A stretch of 21,162 nucleotides of DNA from QHWK01 sp035315685 (lineage in GTDB: Bacteria; Acidobacteriota; Vicinamibacteria; Vicinamibacterales; CAVVIG01): assembly GCA_035315685.1 (NCBI GenBank), contig DATFXR010000698.1:1-21162 (forward strand). Reading direction: 5' to 3'. Made by a program: the position numbers and the translations under genes. The number at the start of each line of letters is the position of its first letter. Positions within the stretch are counted from its first letter, which is position 1. The notes under the pieces were generated by a model. It had not been told where the DNA came from, searched no databases, and saw only the letters and a program-made list of their open reading frames with translations. This document shows, piece after piece, positions 7,496 through 15,437 of this stretch.

Positions 7496-8703
7496 CGCTC
7501 GGGCTCGTTTATCACATGCCGTTCTGGCGCGATCGTGACGGACGGCTCCGGGAGATCGAAGGATCGTTCGCTCGCTACGTCGATTCGCTCGCGCCGTATT
7601 TCGACGAGATCGTGCTGTGCGTGCCGGTGCTGACGGAGACGAGTGGCGACGGCACATTGATTCGCGCGCGCAACGTCCGCCTGGCGCCGCTCCGGTACTT
7701 CGATGGTCCCGCGCACTTCTATCCGCGGCTGCCGGCGATGGTGCGGGGGATCGTCGCGTTTGTGCGCGCCGTCGACGTGCTGCATTGCCGCGTGCCGACG
7801 CCGGCAGCCGTGTTCGCCGTCGCGTGCGCGCGGTTGTTCGGCCGCCCGGTGTTCCTGCTCGTCGTCGGCGACCTCCGGGCGCTGCTGCCGTCGATGCCGT
7901 ACCGCGGGCTGAAACGGCTGCTGTGGCGCTCCTACACCTGGTTCGAGGAGCGCGGCATCCAGTGGATGGTGAATCGATCGCTGACGTTCGCGAACGGTGC
8001 CGCGCTCGCGTCGAAGCACAGCCGCGCCGGCCGTCCGGTCGTGCAGACGCAAACGACGACGATCGATGCCGAGTCGATCGCGCAGCGCATCGATACGATG
8101 ACTGGCGACGCCGTCAGACTGTTCGCGGTCAGCCGCATCGATCCGCGCAAAGGATTGCGCGTGCTTCCAGGCGTCGTGGCTGCGCTCGCCGAGCGCGGTG
8201 TCGCCGCGACCGTTGACATCGTCGGTCCGGTGGTTGGCGCGCCTGGCGACGCGGAACGCGCAGCGATCGTCGCCGCTGCCGCGGCGCGCGGCGTGTCCGA
8301 TCGGGTTCGTCTGCTCGGCGCGGTTCCGCTCGAGCGTCTGCTGCCGCTGTACGCGGACTACGACGCGTTCGTGCTGCCGACACTGCCGGGCGAGGGGGTT
8401 CCTCGCGTGCTCCTCGAGGCGATGGCCGCGGGACTCCCGATCGTGACGACGCCGGTCGCCGGCATTCCGAGTCTGGTCACGCACGAGCGGAACGGTCTGA
8501 TCGTGGACGAACCGTCTGCCGATGCCGTCGCCTCCGCGATCGTGCGGCTCGTGCGCGATGGTGCGCTGCGGCGGCGCCTGATTCAGCACGGTTACGAGTC
8601 GGCGCGCGCGCACACGCTGCAGGCGCAGGCCGGGCAGATGATGGACGCCGTGTCGCGCCGCCTCGGTCTGACACTCCGGCAGCCAGTGGTGTCGGTCGCC
8701 TGA
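7492..8703 (+). CDS. GT4-family glycosyltransferase (GTG start)
   Basis: The 403-residue glycosyltransferase starts at GTG 7492, overlapping the upstream TGA by 4 nt (GTGA). This start keeps the first beta strand TLGLVYHMPF intact, while the next in-frame ATG (7516) would cut into it. Instead of the common GG loop, the N-terminus has EIEGSFARYVDSLAP. The C-terminal half shows AVSRIDPRKGLRVLP, then DYDAFVLPTLPGEGVP and RVLLEAMAAGLPIV, containing a complete E-x7-E donor motif, and ends VAGIPSLVTHERNGLIV. It is soluble and should act with nucleotide-sugar donors at the membrane face. It sits in a run of three consecutive GT4 genes, consistent with stepwise addition of sugars to one oligosaccharide. 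Confidence 0.88.
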   Translation: MTLGLVYHMPFWRDRDGRLREIEGSFARYVDSLAPYFDEIVLCVPVLTETSGDGTLIRARNVRLAPLRYFDGPAHFYPRLPAMVRGIVAFVRAVDVLHCRVPTPAAVFAVACARLFGRPVFLLVVGDLRALLPSMPYRGLKRLLWRSYTWFEERGIQWMVNRSLTFANGAALASKHSRAGRPVVQTQTTTIDAESIAQRIDTMTGDAVRLFAVSRIDPRKGLRVLPGVVAALAERGVAATVDIVGPVVGAPGDAERAAIVAAAAARGVSDRVRLLGAVPLERLLPLYADYDAFVLPTLPGEGVPRVLLEAMAAGLPIVTTPVAGIPSLVTHERNGLIVDEPSADAVASAIVRLVRDGALRRRLIQHGYESARAHTLQAQAGQMMDAVSRRLGLTLRQPVVSVA

Positions 8704-8706
8704 GCG

Positions 8707-9834
8707 ATGCGTCGGGCAAAGGTGTGCTTCGTGCTGCCATCGCTTCACGGCGGCGGCGCCGAGCGGGCTGCCGTGCAGATCCTCAACGCGCTCGATCCGG
8801 CGGCATGGGATCGGTCGATGTATCTGTTCCGGCGCGAAGGCGCCTATCTGGATCGCGTGGATGCCGCGATTGAGATCGCTTCGGGAAACGCAGCGGCGCG
8901 GATCGGCCGCTGGATCGCGCTGCGGCGCTTCGTCCGGCGGATGCGACCGCAACTGGTCGTGGCGTTTCTCAGCTACTTCTCCGCGTTGACCGCAGCGCGC
9001 GCCGCCGCCGTTGGCGCGCGGGTCGTCTTCAACCAGCAAACGCCGATGTCCGATTTTCTCGATGATGCGGACTATCGCTGGCGGCGCTCGTGGCGGCGCA
9101 CGGCACTGACCCTGGCGACGCGGATCGGTTATCGGCTCGCCGACGCGATTGTCGTCACCTCGAACGGCGTCGCCGACGATCTCGTATCAGCGTTCGGCAT
9201 CGCCCGCGACCGCATCCGCGTGTTGCACAACCCCGTCGATCTCGCCGCGGTTGCGGCCGCGGCCATCGAACCTGTCGATCCGGCCGAGCCGCACTGGCCG
9301 TCGGCGCCGCGGATCGTGGCCGCGGGCCGGCTGGCCGACGCGAAGAACTATCTGCTGATGCTCGACGCGCTGGCGCTCGTGCGGCGCACCGTGCCCGCGT
9401 CGCTACTCGTACTCGGCGACGGAGAGCGCGGGCCGGCGATCCGCGAGCATGCGCAGCGCCTTGGCATCGGCGACGCCGTCGTCTTTGCAGGATTTCAGCG
9501 CAACCCGTGGAAGTTCATTGCGCAGGCGGACGTCTTCGCGCTCAGCTCGCGGTACGAAGGGTTCGGCAACGTGCTGATCGAGGCGATGGCGTGCGGAGTG
9601 CCGGTGGTCGCCACCAGCTCGCCTGGTACGCGCGACATCGTCGCCGGTGGCGTCAACGGACTTCTCGTCGAGAAGCATCAGCCGGCGGAGCTGGCGGCGG
9701 CGCTCGAGCGGCTGTTGACGGACTCCGCGATGAGGAGTCGCATGGCGATTGCCGCGCGCCAGACGGCGGAGCGCTTCGCGCTGCCGGCGATTGCCGCCGA
9801 GTACGGACGCGTGCTCGGCGAGGTGATCGCGTGA
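8707..9834 (+). CDS. GT4-family glycosyltransferase
   Basis: The 375-residue protein begins with KVCFVLPSLHGGGAERAAVQ, a classic GT4 opening with the GGGAER loop. It continues with FNQQTPMSDF, the linker VLHNPVDL and AAGRLADAKNY, and ends with SSRYEGFGNV followed by LIEAMACGVPVV, where the E-x7-E motif is intact. The start is ATG 8707, three nt after the preceding stop, with no strong Shine-Dalgarno sequence visible, so coupling to upstream translation is likely. The overall form resembles enzymes that add GalNAc or hexose residues to undecaprenyl-linked glycans, but the substrate cannot be assigned from the sequence. Confidence 0.9.
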   Translation: MRRAKVCFVLPSLHGGGAERAAVQILNALDPAAWDRSMYLFRREGAYLDRVDAAIEIASGNAAARIGRWIALRRFVRRMRPQLVVAFLSYFSALTAARAAAVGARVVFNQQTPMSDFLDDADYRWRRSWRRTALTLATRIGYRLADAIVVTSNGVADDLVSAFGIARDRIRVLHNPVDLAAVAAAAIEPVDPAEPHWPSAPRIVAAGRLADAKNYLLMLDALALVRRTVPASLLVLGDGERGPAIREHAQRLGIGDAVVFAGFQRNPWKFIAQADVFALSSRYEGFGNVLIEAMACGVPVVATSSPGTRDIVAGGVNGLLVEKHQPAELAAALERLLTDSAMRSRMAIAARQTAERFALPAIAAEYGRVLGEVIA

Positions 9835-11249
9835 ACGTCAACGTGCCAGCGATGTCGCCAGCAGCCGCAGGATGGCGTGTGGCGATCATCGTCGGTGTCG
9901 CGCTCGGCGTCGCCTACGTGCTCTCGCCGCTCACGGTGTGGTTCCTCGTCTCGATGACACTCGTCGTCCGCAGCGCAAGACACGGAGCGGAAGGAGGCGA
10001 ACGGCGCTGGATCACGGCCATCGTCGTCGCCGGAATCGTCGCGCGCCTCGCTGCGGTCGCCGCGCTGTTCCTCGTCACCGACCACGCCAGGGTTCCGTTC
10101 GGTCATTTCTTCGGCGACGAGGAATACTTCATCCGCCGCTCGATCTGGCTGCGCAACGTGGCGCTCGGGCGTTCGATGCACGGCGCCGATCTCATCTACG
10201 CGTTCGACGACTACAGTCAGACCAGCTACCTGTACGTGCTGGCGTTCGTGCAGGTGCTGGTCGGACCATCGCCGTACGGCGTGCACCTGCTCGGGATCGG
10301 CTGCTACATCGGCGCGTCGGTGCTGATGTTCCGGCTCGTGCGCCCGGCGCTGGGCCGAGTCCCGGCGCTCGGCGGGCTCGCGGTACTGCTGTTCCTGCCG
10401 AGTCAGTTCGCGTGGTCGGTGTCGGCGTTGAAGGATCCGCTCTTCTTCCTGTTGACCGCGACCACCGCATGGCTCGCCATCGCAGTCGTTCGCGGCCGCT
10501 CCGGGTTCTGGCGCGCGGCGGCGCTCGCCGGCGTCGTCCTGCTCGCGATCGTGCTGGAGACAGTGCGTGCGGGCGGTCTCGTGCTGACGATTGGAGGCGT
10601 GCTCGGTGGCTGGACCATCGCCGCTATCGTCACTCGCCCGCGCCTGATGATCGCTGCTGTCGTAGCAACGCCGCTGGTGCTGGGATTCGCACTCAGCTAC
10701 CCGCCCGTGCAACTCCGTATCTACCAGGGCCTTCAAGCGGCGGCGCGCCAGCACTGGGGCCACATCGCGACGCGCGGCTACGTCTACCGGCTGCTCGATC
10801 AGCGGTTGTACGAGGCCAAAGCCGGCGCAGACGATTTGCAAGCCGCGGAGGCGGGGAGATTCGTCACGCGCGCGCTCGCCAGCTACGTGGTGGTGCCGTT
10901 GCCGTGGGAAGCGCGTTCGACGGCGGCGCTCGTCTATCTTCCCGAGCAGGTCGTCTGGTATGTCCTGATGGCGCTGATGCCGCTCGGGCTCGTCGGCGCA
11001 TTCCGGCGTGATCCGCTCGTGTCGAGCATCCTCTTCGGATACGGCCTGCTGGCGGCGGTGACCGTCGCGATGACCGGCGGCAACATCGGTACGCTCGTCA
11101 GGCACCGCGGGCTGGCGCTGCCGTTCATCGTCTGGCTGAGCGCGGTTGGTGGCTGCGATCTGATTCGATGGGCATGGGACCGGCTGCGTCACACGCTCGG
11201 CGCCGATCGCGATCCCGGCCCACTCGAGGTGCAACCGACATGGCTGTAG
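9831..11249 (+). CDS. Multi-pass GT-C-like glycosyltransferase or polymerase
   Basis: The 472-residue integral membrane protein has about ten hydrophobic segments, the first at roughly residues 14-46. The first large outer loop carries an acidic FFGDEEYF motif (Asp96-Glu98), the position where GT-C enzymes such as ArnT or GT39 types hold catalytic acids. Near the C-terminus NIGTLVRHRGLALPF is reminiscent of a conserved Arg-rich motif in polysaccharide-cluster membrane proteins. GT-C transferases use polyprenyl-phosphate sugars on the periplasmic side; a Wzy-like polymerase role is an alternative. The start is either GTG 9831 (GTGA overlap, favoured by context) or the in-frame ATG 9852. The stop is TAG 11247, overlapping the next gene by 10 nt. 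Confidence 0.75.
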   Translation: MNVNVPAMSPAAAGWRVAIIVGVALGVAYVLSPLTVWFLVSMTLVVRSARHGAEGGERRWITAIVVAGIVARLAAVAALFLVTDHARVPFGHFFGDEEYFIRRSIWLRNVALGRSMHGADLIYAFDDYSQTSYLYVLAFVQVLVGPSPYGVHLLGIGCYIGASVLMFRLVRPALGRVPALGGLAVLLFLPSQFAWSVSALKDPLFFLLTATTAWLAIAVVRGRSGFWRAAALAGVVLLAIVLETVRAGGLVLTIGGVLGGWTIAAIVTRPRLMIAAVVATPLVLGFALSYPPVQLRIYQGLQAAARQHWGHIATRGYVYRLLDQRLYEAKAGADDLQAAEAGRFVTRALASYVVVPLPWEARSTAALVYLPEQVVWYVLMALMPLGLVGAFRRDPLVSSILFGYGLLAAVTVAMTGGNIGTLVRHRGLALPFIVWLSAVGGCDLIRWAWDRLRHTLGADRDPGPLEVQPTWL

Positions 11250-12328
11250 TCGACGATCGCGGGCGCATCGCCGGGCGCGTGAACGTGATCGATGCGCTCG
11301 TCGCGATCCTCCTCGTTCTCGTCATTCCGATGGCATACGGCGCGTATCTGCTCTTCCGCACGCCGCAGCCAAAACTCACCGCGGTCGCGCCTGCGACGTT
11401 GTACGAAGGGCCGAACCAGCGCGTCGGCATCGGCGGCCGCAACCTGCGTCCGTTCATGCGCGTGTCGTTCAACGACGTTCAAGGCCGCACGTTCATGATC
11501 GCGAGCACCACCAACGCCGCGATCGATCTCCCCGATCTCGGGCCCGGCAGCTACGACGTGGTCTTGTACGACCAGATGGAGGAAGTCGACCGGCTGAAGA
11601 AAGCACTGACGATTCTGCCGCTCGCGCCGGCGCCCACCATCGACGTCGAGGTCTCGGGCGCGTTCCTCTACCTCAGCGAACGCGAACCGATGAAGGTCGG
11701 ACAGAAATTCCCGCCGGACGCACAGACGCCGGCGGCGGAGGTGATCAGCGTCGGCGCGCCGGTACCGGCCGGACTGCGCATTCGCGCCGGCGAGCTCAAC
11801 GTGCCGGTGAAGCTTCCGGGCCAGATCGAGCTGCCGGCGACGCTGCATCTTCGCTGCTACCTGACGGTCAGCTCGGACGGAACGATGCGATGCCACTTCC
11901 AGGGCCCGACGCAGCCGCTCGACGTCGCGCCTGATTCGACGCTCACGCTGCAGGGACCGAAAGGCTGGGTCAACTTCCAGATCGCCGATGTGCATCCGAC
12001 CGACAAGCTCCCGATCGTTCGCGTCGTCGCACAGTTCAACGTCGCCGAGGAGATCGCGCGGCGGATGCAGCCTGGCGATCTCGACGTCAGCCCGCGCGTC
12101 AATGCCGAAGGCCTTCACGCACGGATCGTCTCCGTCGCCCGCCAGGGCGCGGCGGTGATCGCGACACTCGACGTTCCAGCGGAACAGGCGGCAGGGGGAT
12201 GGCTCTACAAGCGCGAGCCGCTCAAGCTCGGCGCTCCGCTTTCATTCGAGACCTTGCAGTACATCGCGCGCGGAACCGTGACGATGATGACGCCACAGGC
12301 CGCGTCGGGCGCTGCCGCCCAGCCATGA
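11240..12328 (+). CDS. DUF4330 membrane protein with IPT/TIG-like domain
   Basis: The 362-residue protein opens with a short polar DRGRIAGRVNVID segment followed by one transmembrane helix (about 18-37), the signature N-terminus of DUF4330 proteins. Residues 45-127 (VAPATLYEGPNQRVGIGGRNL, then DLPDLGPGSYDVVLYD) resemble an IPT/TIG immunoglobulin-like fold. Two further beta-rich stretches follow (about 132-253 and 257-350). Each holds a [L/M]K[V/L]G turn (MKVG at 151-154, LKLG at 329-332), suggesting two related modules. The bulk should lie outside the cytoplasm, anchored by the single helix. The biochemical role of DUF4330 is unknown. Coupled on both sides to polysaccharide genes, it may scaffold or assist export. 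The start ATG 11240 overlaps the previous gene by 10 nt. Confidence 0.82.
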   Translation: MAVVDDRGRIAGRVNVIDALVAILLVLVIPMAYGAYLLFRTPQPKLTAVAPATLYEGPNQRVGIGGRNLRPFMRVSFNDVQGRTFMIASTTNAAIDLPDLGPGSYDVVLYDQMEEVDRLKKALTILPLAPAPTIDVEVSGAFLYLSEREPMKVGQKFPPDAQTPAAEVISVGAPVPAGLRIRAGELNVPVKLPGQIELPATLHLRCYLTVSSDGTMRCHFQGPTQPLDVAPDSTLTLQGPKGWVNFQIADVHPTDKLPIVRVVAQFNVAEEIARRMQPGDLDVSPRVNAEGLHARIVSVARQGAAVIATLDVPAEQAAGGWLYKREPLKLGAPLSFETLQYIARGTVTMMTPQAASGAAAQP

Positions 12329-12750
12329 TGGCGGGTCGATCACTCGGGTGGTGGCACACCGCACAGTTGATCGCCGCGAGCCTTACGCGGCCGCAGATCG
12401 ACTGCGCAAAGGCCGACGCAGCCCTCTCGGAGGTCATCGTACGCAGCCGGCTGTTTGCATGGGGAGCCGCCGGCGTCGCGGTAATCCGTCGGACGTGGGC
12501 CGATTCAATCTCCGCGAAATGGATCTGGCAGCTCGAACATCTTCCGCCGGCCGCGTCCGCGCAGCGCATTCGATTCTGCGCACGGTGCGTCTGCGTAGCG
12601 GCGATCACCGTGCTGATCCTGCTGCCGTTCGGAACCTCGAGCGGACGCGGCTTTCAGGCGATCGTTCCGATCGTCGTAGCCTCGGCGGCGCTGGCGGTCG
12701 ATCGAGCCGCCGCCGTCCTGGCGCGGGCGTCGCTTGACAGGCGGGCGTGA
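12325..12750 (+). CDS. Small membrane protein of unknown function
   Basis: The 141-residue protein starts at the first ATG of ATGATG (12325), overlapping the DUF4330 stop by 4 nt, and its own stop overlaps the next GTG. Hydrophobic stretches near 42-54, 89-102 and 111-136 suggest two or three membrane segments. The N-terminal part is amphipathic with several Trp residues (WW at 9-10, Trp58, Trp66 and Trp68), and there is a Cys-rich patch RFCARCVC at 83-90. I recognise no family. Position between the DUF4330 gene and a GT4 gene, with tight coupling on both sides, argues that it is a real operon member rather than a spurious frame. It may be a membrane partner of the DUF4330 protein. Confidence 0.65.
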   Translation: MMAGRSLGWWHTAQLIAASLTRPQIDCAKADAALSEVIVRSRLFAWGAAGVAVIRRTWADSISAKWIWQLEHLPPAASAQRIRFCARCVCVAAITVLILLPFGTSSGRGFQAIVPIVVASAALAVDRAAAVLARASLDRRA

Positions 12751-13877
12751 CCGCAGATTGGAAACCGGTTCGCGTGCTGGCGCTGTCGCCAATTCCAGAG
12801 GAAGGCGCCGGCTGCCGGTTCCGCATCGCGCAGTTCATGCCGTACCTCGAGTCGGTCGGTGTCGACGTGACCCTGAGCTCGCTGTTCACGACCGAGTTCT
12901 TCCGGCTCGTCTACAAGCCGGGCCACTACGCGCGCAAGGCGGTCACCTTCGCGGCGCTCTCGGCGCGGCGACTCGGATCGCTGCGCGACCTGCTGCGCTT
13001 CGACGTGGTGTTCATCTATCGCGAGATGTTCCCGATCGGCCCGGCGATCGTCGAGCGCCTGATTGCAGCGCGCGGCCGCCCGCCGATCGTGTTCGACTTC
13101 GACGACGCGATCTTCCTGCCGAACGTCAGCGACGCGAACCGGTTGATCGGCGTGCTCAAGCGGCCGCAGAAGGTGGCCGCGATCATCCGCTCCAGCGATC
13201 ACGTGATCACCGGTAACGAGTACCTCGCGGCGTACGCGCGCCGCTTCAGCAGCGCCGTCACCATGATCCCGACTTCGGTCGACACCGATCGGTTCGTGCC
13301 GGCTGCGCGCCAAGGCGACAACGGCCGCGACCGCGGCGGCGATCCGATCGTCGGCTGGATCGGAAGTCCGACCACGAGCGGTTACATCCGCGGCCTTGCG
13401 CCGGTGCTCCGTCGCGCCCACCAGCAGCAGCCGTTCACGCTGCGTGTGAGCGGCGTGGGCGATCGGTTCGACATTCCCGGCGTGCCGATCGAATACGAGC
13501 CGTGGTCGCTCGAGCGCGAGGTGGCGCTGTTCAACACGTGCGACGTCGGCGTCTACCCGCTCGCCGACGACGAGTGGTCGAAGGGGAAGTGCGGGTTCAA
13601 GGCGCTCGAATTCATGGCGTGCGGCGTGCCGGTGGTCGCGGCAGCGGTCGGCGTCAACCGGGTGATCGTGGAAGACGGGCAGAACGGATTCCTCGCCGCG
13701 ACCGAGGACGAATGGGTGGACAAGCTGGTCCGGCTGCTGCGTGACGCTGCGCTGCGGCGCCGCTTCGCCGAGACTGGCCGGCGCACGGTTCAGGAGCGCT
13801 ACTCCGTGCGCGTCAATGCGCCGCGGCTCGCCGAAACACTCCGCGCCGTCGCCGATCGCAACGGAGCGCCCGCATGA
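12747..13877 (+). CDS. GT4-family glycosyltransferase (GTG start)
   Basis: The 376-residue protein starts at GTG 12747 in a GTGA overlap. It belongs to the GT4-like group that opens with LALSPIPEEGAGCRFRIAQ and holds an FDFDDAIF motif in the N-terminal domain (DVVFIYREMFP just before). In the C-terminal domain it has IPTSVDTDRF, VGWIGSPTTSGYI and DDEWSKGKCGFKALEFMACGVP, the donor-site block seen in this group, followed by VGVNRVIVEDGQNGF. It should be a cytoplasmic glycosyltransferase using a nucleotide sugar. It directly precedes the wlbA-like gene with an ATGA overlap, so it might be the transferase that uses the diacetamido sugar made there; that link is inferred from order only. Confidence 0.87.
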   Translation: MTADWKPVRVLALSPIPEEGAGCRFRIAQFMPYLESVGVDVTLSSLFTTEFFRLVYKPGHYARKAVTFAALSARRLGSLRDLLRFDVVFIYREMFPIGPAIVERLIAARGRPPIVFDFDDAIFLPNVSDANRLIGVLKRPQKVAAIIRSSDHVITGNEYLAAYARRFSSAVTMIPTSVDTDRFVPAARQGDNGRDRGGDPIVGWIGSPTTSGYIRGLAPVLRRAHQQQPFTLRVSGVGDRFDIPGVPIEYEPWSLEREVALFNTCDVGVYPLADDEWSKGKCGFKALEFMACGVPVVAAAVGVNRVIVEDGQNGFLAATEDEWVDKLVRLLRDAALRRRFAETGRRTVQERYSVRVNAPRLAETLRAVADRNGAPA

Positions 13878-14839
13878 CGGTGTCGCCGAAGAACTTCGCG
13901 ATGACCGGCGTGGCCGGATATGTCGCGCCGCGGCATCTCAGGGCGATCCGGGATACCGGCCATCGTCTGGTGGCCGCCGTCGACCCGCACGACGCCGTCG
14001 GCGTCCTCGACCGCTACTCGTTCGACGTGCGCTTCTTCACCGAGTTCGAGCGGTTCGATCGACATCTGGAAAAGCTGCGCCGTGGCCCCGAGGCGAATCG
14101 CGTGCACATGCTCAGCATCTGCTCGCCGAATCATCTCCACGATGCGCACATCCGGCTCGCGCTGCGCGTCGGCGCCGACGCGATCTGCGAGAAGCCGCTG
14201 GTGATCAACCCGTGGAATCTCGACGCGCTGCAGGAGCTCGAGCGCGAGACTGGCCGCCGCGTCTACACCGTGCTGCAGTTGCGGCTCCATCCACAGTTGA
14301 TCGCGCTGCGCGCGCGGCTCGCGGCGGAAGCGGCGGCGCGGCCGCATGAGGTATCGCTCACCTACATCACCGCGCGCGGTCGCTGGTACGACGTGTCGTG
14401 GAAGGGATCCGATGAGCGATCCGGCGGAGTAGTGACCAACATCGGCATTCACTTCTTCGATTTGCTGTTGTGGCTGTTCGGCAGCGTGCGCGCCTGCGAG
14501 GTGCACGTCCGTGAACAGCACAGAGTCGGCGGATTTCTCGAGCTCGAACGGGCGCGGGTGCGGTGGTTTCTCTCGACCGACACCGCCGATCTGCCGTTCG
14601 CGCCCGAGCCCGGCGTGAAGACGACGCTGCGGTCGATCACCGTGGACGGCCAGGACGTGGAGTTCAGCGACGGCTTCGCCGACCTGCACACACGGGTCTA
14701 CGAGCAGACGCTCGCCGGCAACGGTTTCGGCATCGACGACAGCCGGCCGGCAATCGAGTTGTCGCATCGCATCCGGACGACGGCCGCGGCGATCGCCGCG
14801 GATCGTCTGCACCCGTCGCTCGCGCAGTCGGCCCGTTGA
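13874..14839 (+). CDS. wlbA: WlbA/WbpB-like UDP-GlcNAcA 3-dehydrogenase (Gfo/Idh/MocA)
   Basis: The 321-residue oxidoreductase closely follows the WlbA/WbpB pattern. It has NFAMTGVAGYVAPRHL (7-22) with the NAD-binding glycine loop, FFTEFERFDRHL near 54-65, SICSPNHLHDAHI at 81-93, the diagnostic CEKPLV at 105-110 (conserved Lys), INPWNLDAL at 111-119, and LQLRLHP at 134-140. NIGIHFFD carries the His expected in the active site. Known WlbA enzymes oxidise C3 of UDP-GlcNAc uronic acid, the step before amination, on the way to UDP-2,3-diacetamido-2,3-dideoxy-uronic acids. The length matches the family (about 315-350). The start ATG 13874 overlaps the GT4 stop by 4 nt. The acetyltransferase of the same pathway follows after 4 nt. 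Confidence 0.92.
   Translation: MTVSPKNFAMTGVAGYVAPRHLRAIRDTGHRLVAAVDPHDAVGVLDRYSFDVRFFTEFERFDRHLEKLRRGPEANRVHMLSICSPNHLHDAHIRLALRVGADAICEKPLVINPWNLDALQELERETGRRVYTVLQLRLHPQLIALRARLAAEAAARPHEVSLTYITARGRWYDVSWKGSDERSGGVVTNIGIHFFDLLLWLFGSVRACEVHVREQHRVGGFLELERARVRWFLSTDTADLPFAPEPGVKTTLRSITVDGQDVEFSDGFADLHTRVYEQTLAGNGFGIDDSRPAIELSHRIRTTAAAIAADRLHPSLAQSAR
14784..14801. repeat. 18-bp perfect palindrome inside wlbA
   Basis: CCGCGGCGATCGCCGCGG is centred between 14792 and 14793 and encodes an Ala-rich stretch near the end of the WlbA-like protein. It again has GCGATCGC at its core (14789-14796). It is probably part of the general enrichment for this octamer rather than a dedicated site. Confidence 0.85.
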
Positions 14840-14843
14840 ACCG

Positions 14844-15437
14844 ATGACCGGGTATTTCGCTCACCAATCCAGCTACATCGACGAGGGCTGCGAGATCGGC
14901 GCCGGCACGAAAATCTGGCACTTCTCGCACGTGATGCCGCGCGCCCGCATCGGCCGCGGCTGCACCATCGGCCAGAACGTCGTCGTCTCGCCGGACGTCG
15001 TCATCGGCGACAACGTCCGCATCCAGAACAACGTGTCGGTCTACACCGGCGTCGTCCTCGAGGACGATGTGTTCTGCGGGCCGTCGATGGTGTTCACGAA
15101 CGTCGTCAACCCGCGGAGCCACGTCTCGCGCAAGGACGAATTCCGTGCGACGCTGGTCAAGAAAGGCGCGACGCTTGGCGCCAATTCGACGGTCGTCTGC
15201 GGCCACACGATCGGGCGGTACGCGTTCGTCGGCGCCGGTGCCGTGGTGACCAAGGACGTGCCCGACTACGCGCTCGTGGTCGGGACCCCGGGTCGAGTGG
15301 TCGGCTGGACCTGCTCGTGCGGCGTGAAGCTGGCGTCCGGCGCCGCGTTGCCGCCGGAGACGACCTGTGGCGCCTGTGGGACCCGCTATCGCGCGCTCGA
15401 CGGGGTCCTCACGCCGATGGAGCCGGTCGCGCGATGA
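14844..15437 (+). CDS. wlbB: WlbB/WbpD-like UDP-diNAc-uronate N-acetyltransferase
   Basis: The 197-residue left-handed beta-helix acetyltransferase shows hexapeptide repeats from about residue 16 (IGAGTKIWHFSHV), through ARIGRGCTIGQNVVV at 34-48 and VIGDNVRIQNNVSV at 53-66, to LGANSTVVCGHTIG at 111-124. FTNVVNPRS at 84-92 and GTPGRVVGW at 147-155 are hallmarks of the WbpD/WlbB group, which acetylates the 3-amino group of UDP-GlcNAc3NA using acetyl-CoA. The C-terminal tail holds CSC (157-159) and CGAC (175-178), arranged like a small zinc-ribbon. It lies 4 nt after wlbA, but the expected aminotransferase is absent from this window. The start ATG 14844 gives the usual family length. Confidence 0.9.
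   Translation: MTGYFAHQSSYIDEGCEIGAGTKIWHFSHVMPRARIGRGCTIGQNVVVSPDVVIGDNVRIQNNVSVYTGVVLEDDVFCGPSMVFTNVVNPRSHVSRKDEFRATLVKKGATLGANSTVVCGHTIGRYAFVGAGAVVTKDVPDYALVVGTPGRVVGWTCSCGVKLASGAALPPETTCGACGTRYRALDGVLTPMEPVAR

Noticed and set aside
7465..9039. 524-codon open frame on the minus strand
   Set aside because: It lies opposite two clear GT4 genes. Its translation is Arg/His/Asp-rich with no domain, as expected for an antisense shadow in GC-rich coding DNA.
9678..11234. 518-codon open frame on the minus strand
   Set aside because: It is antisense to the GT-C-like membrane gene. Its translation is charged and low in complexity and shows no recognisable motif.
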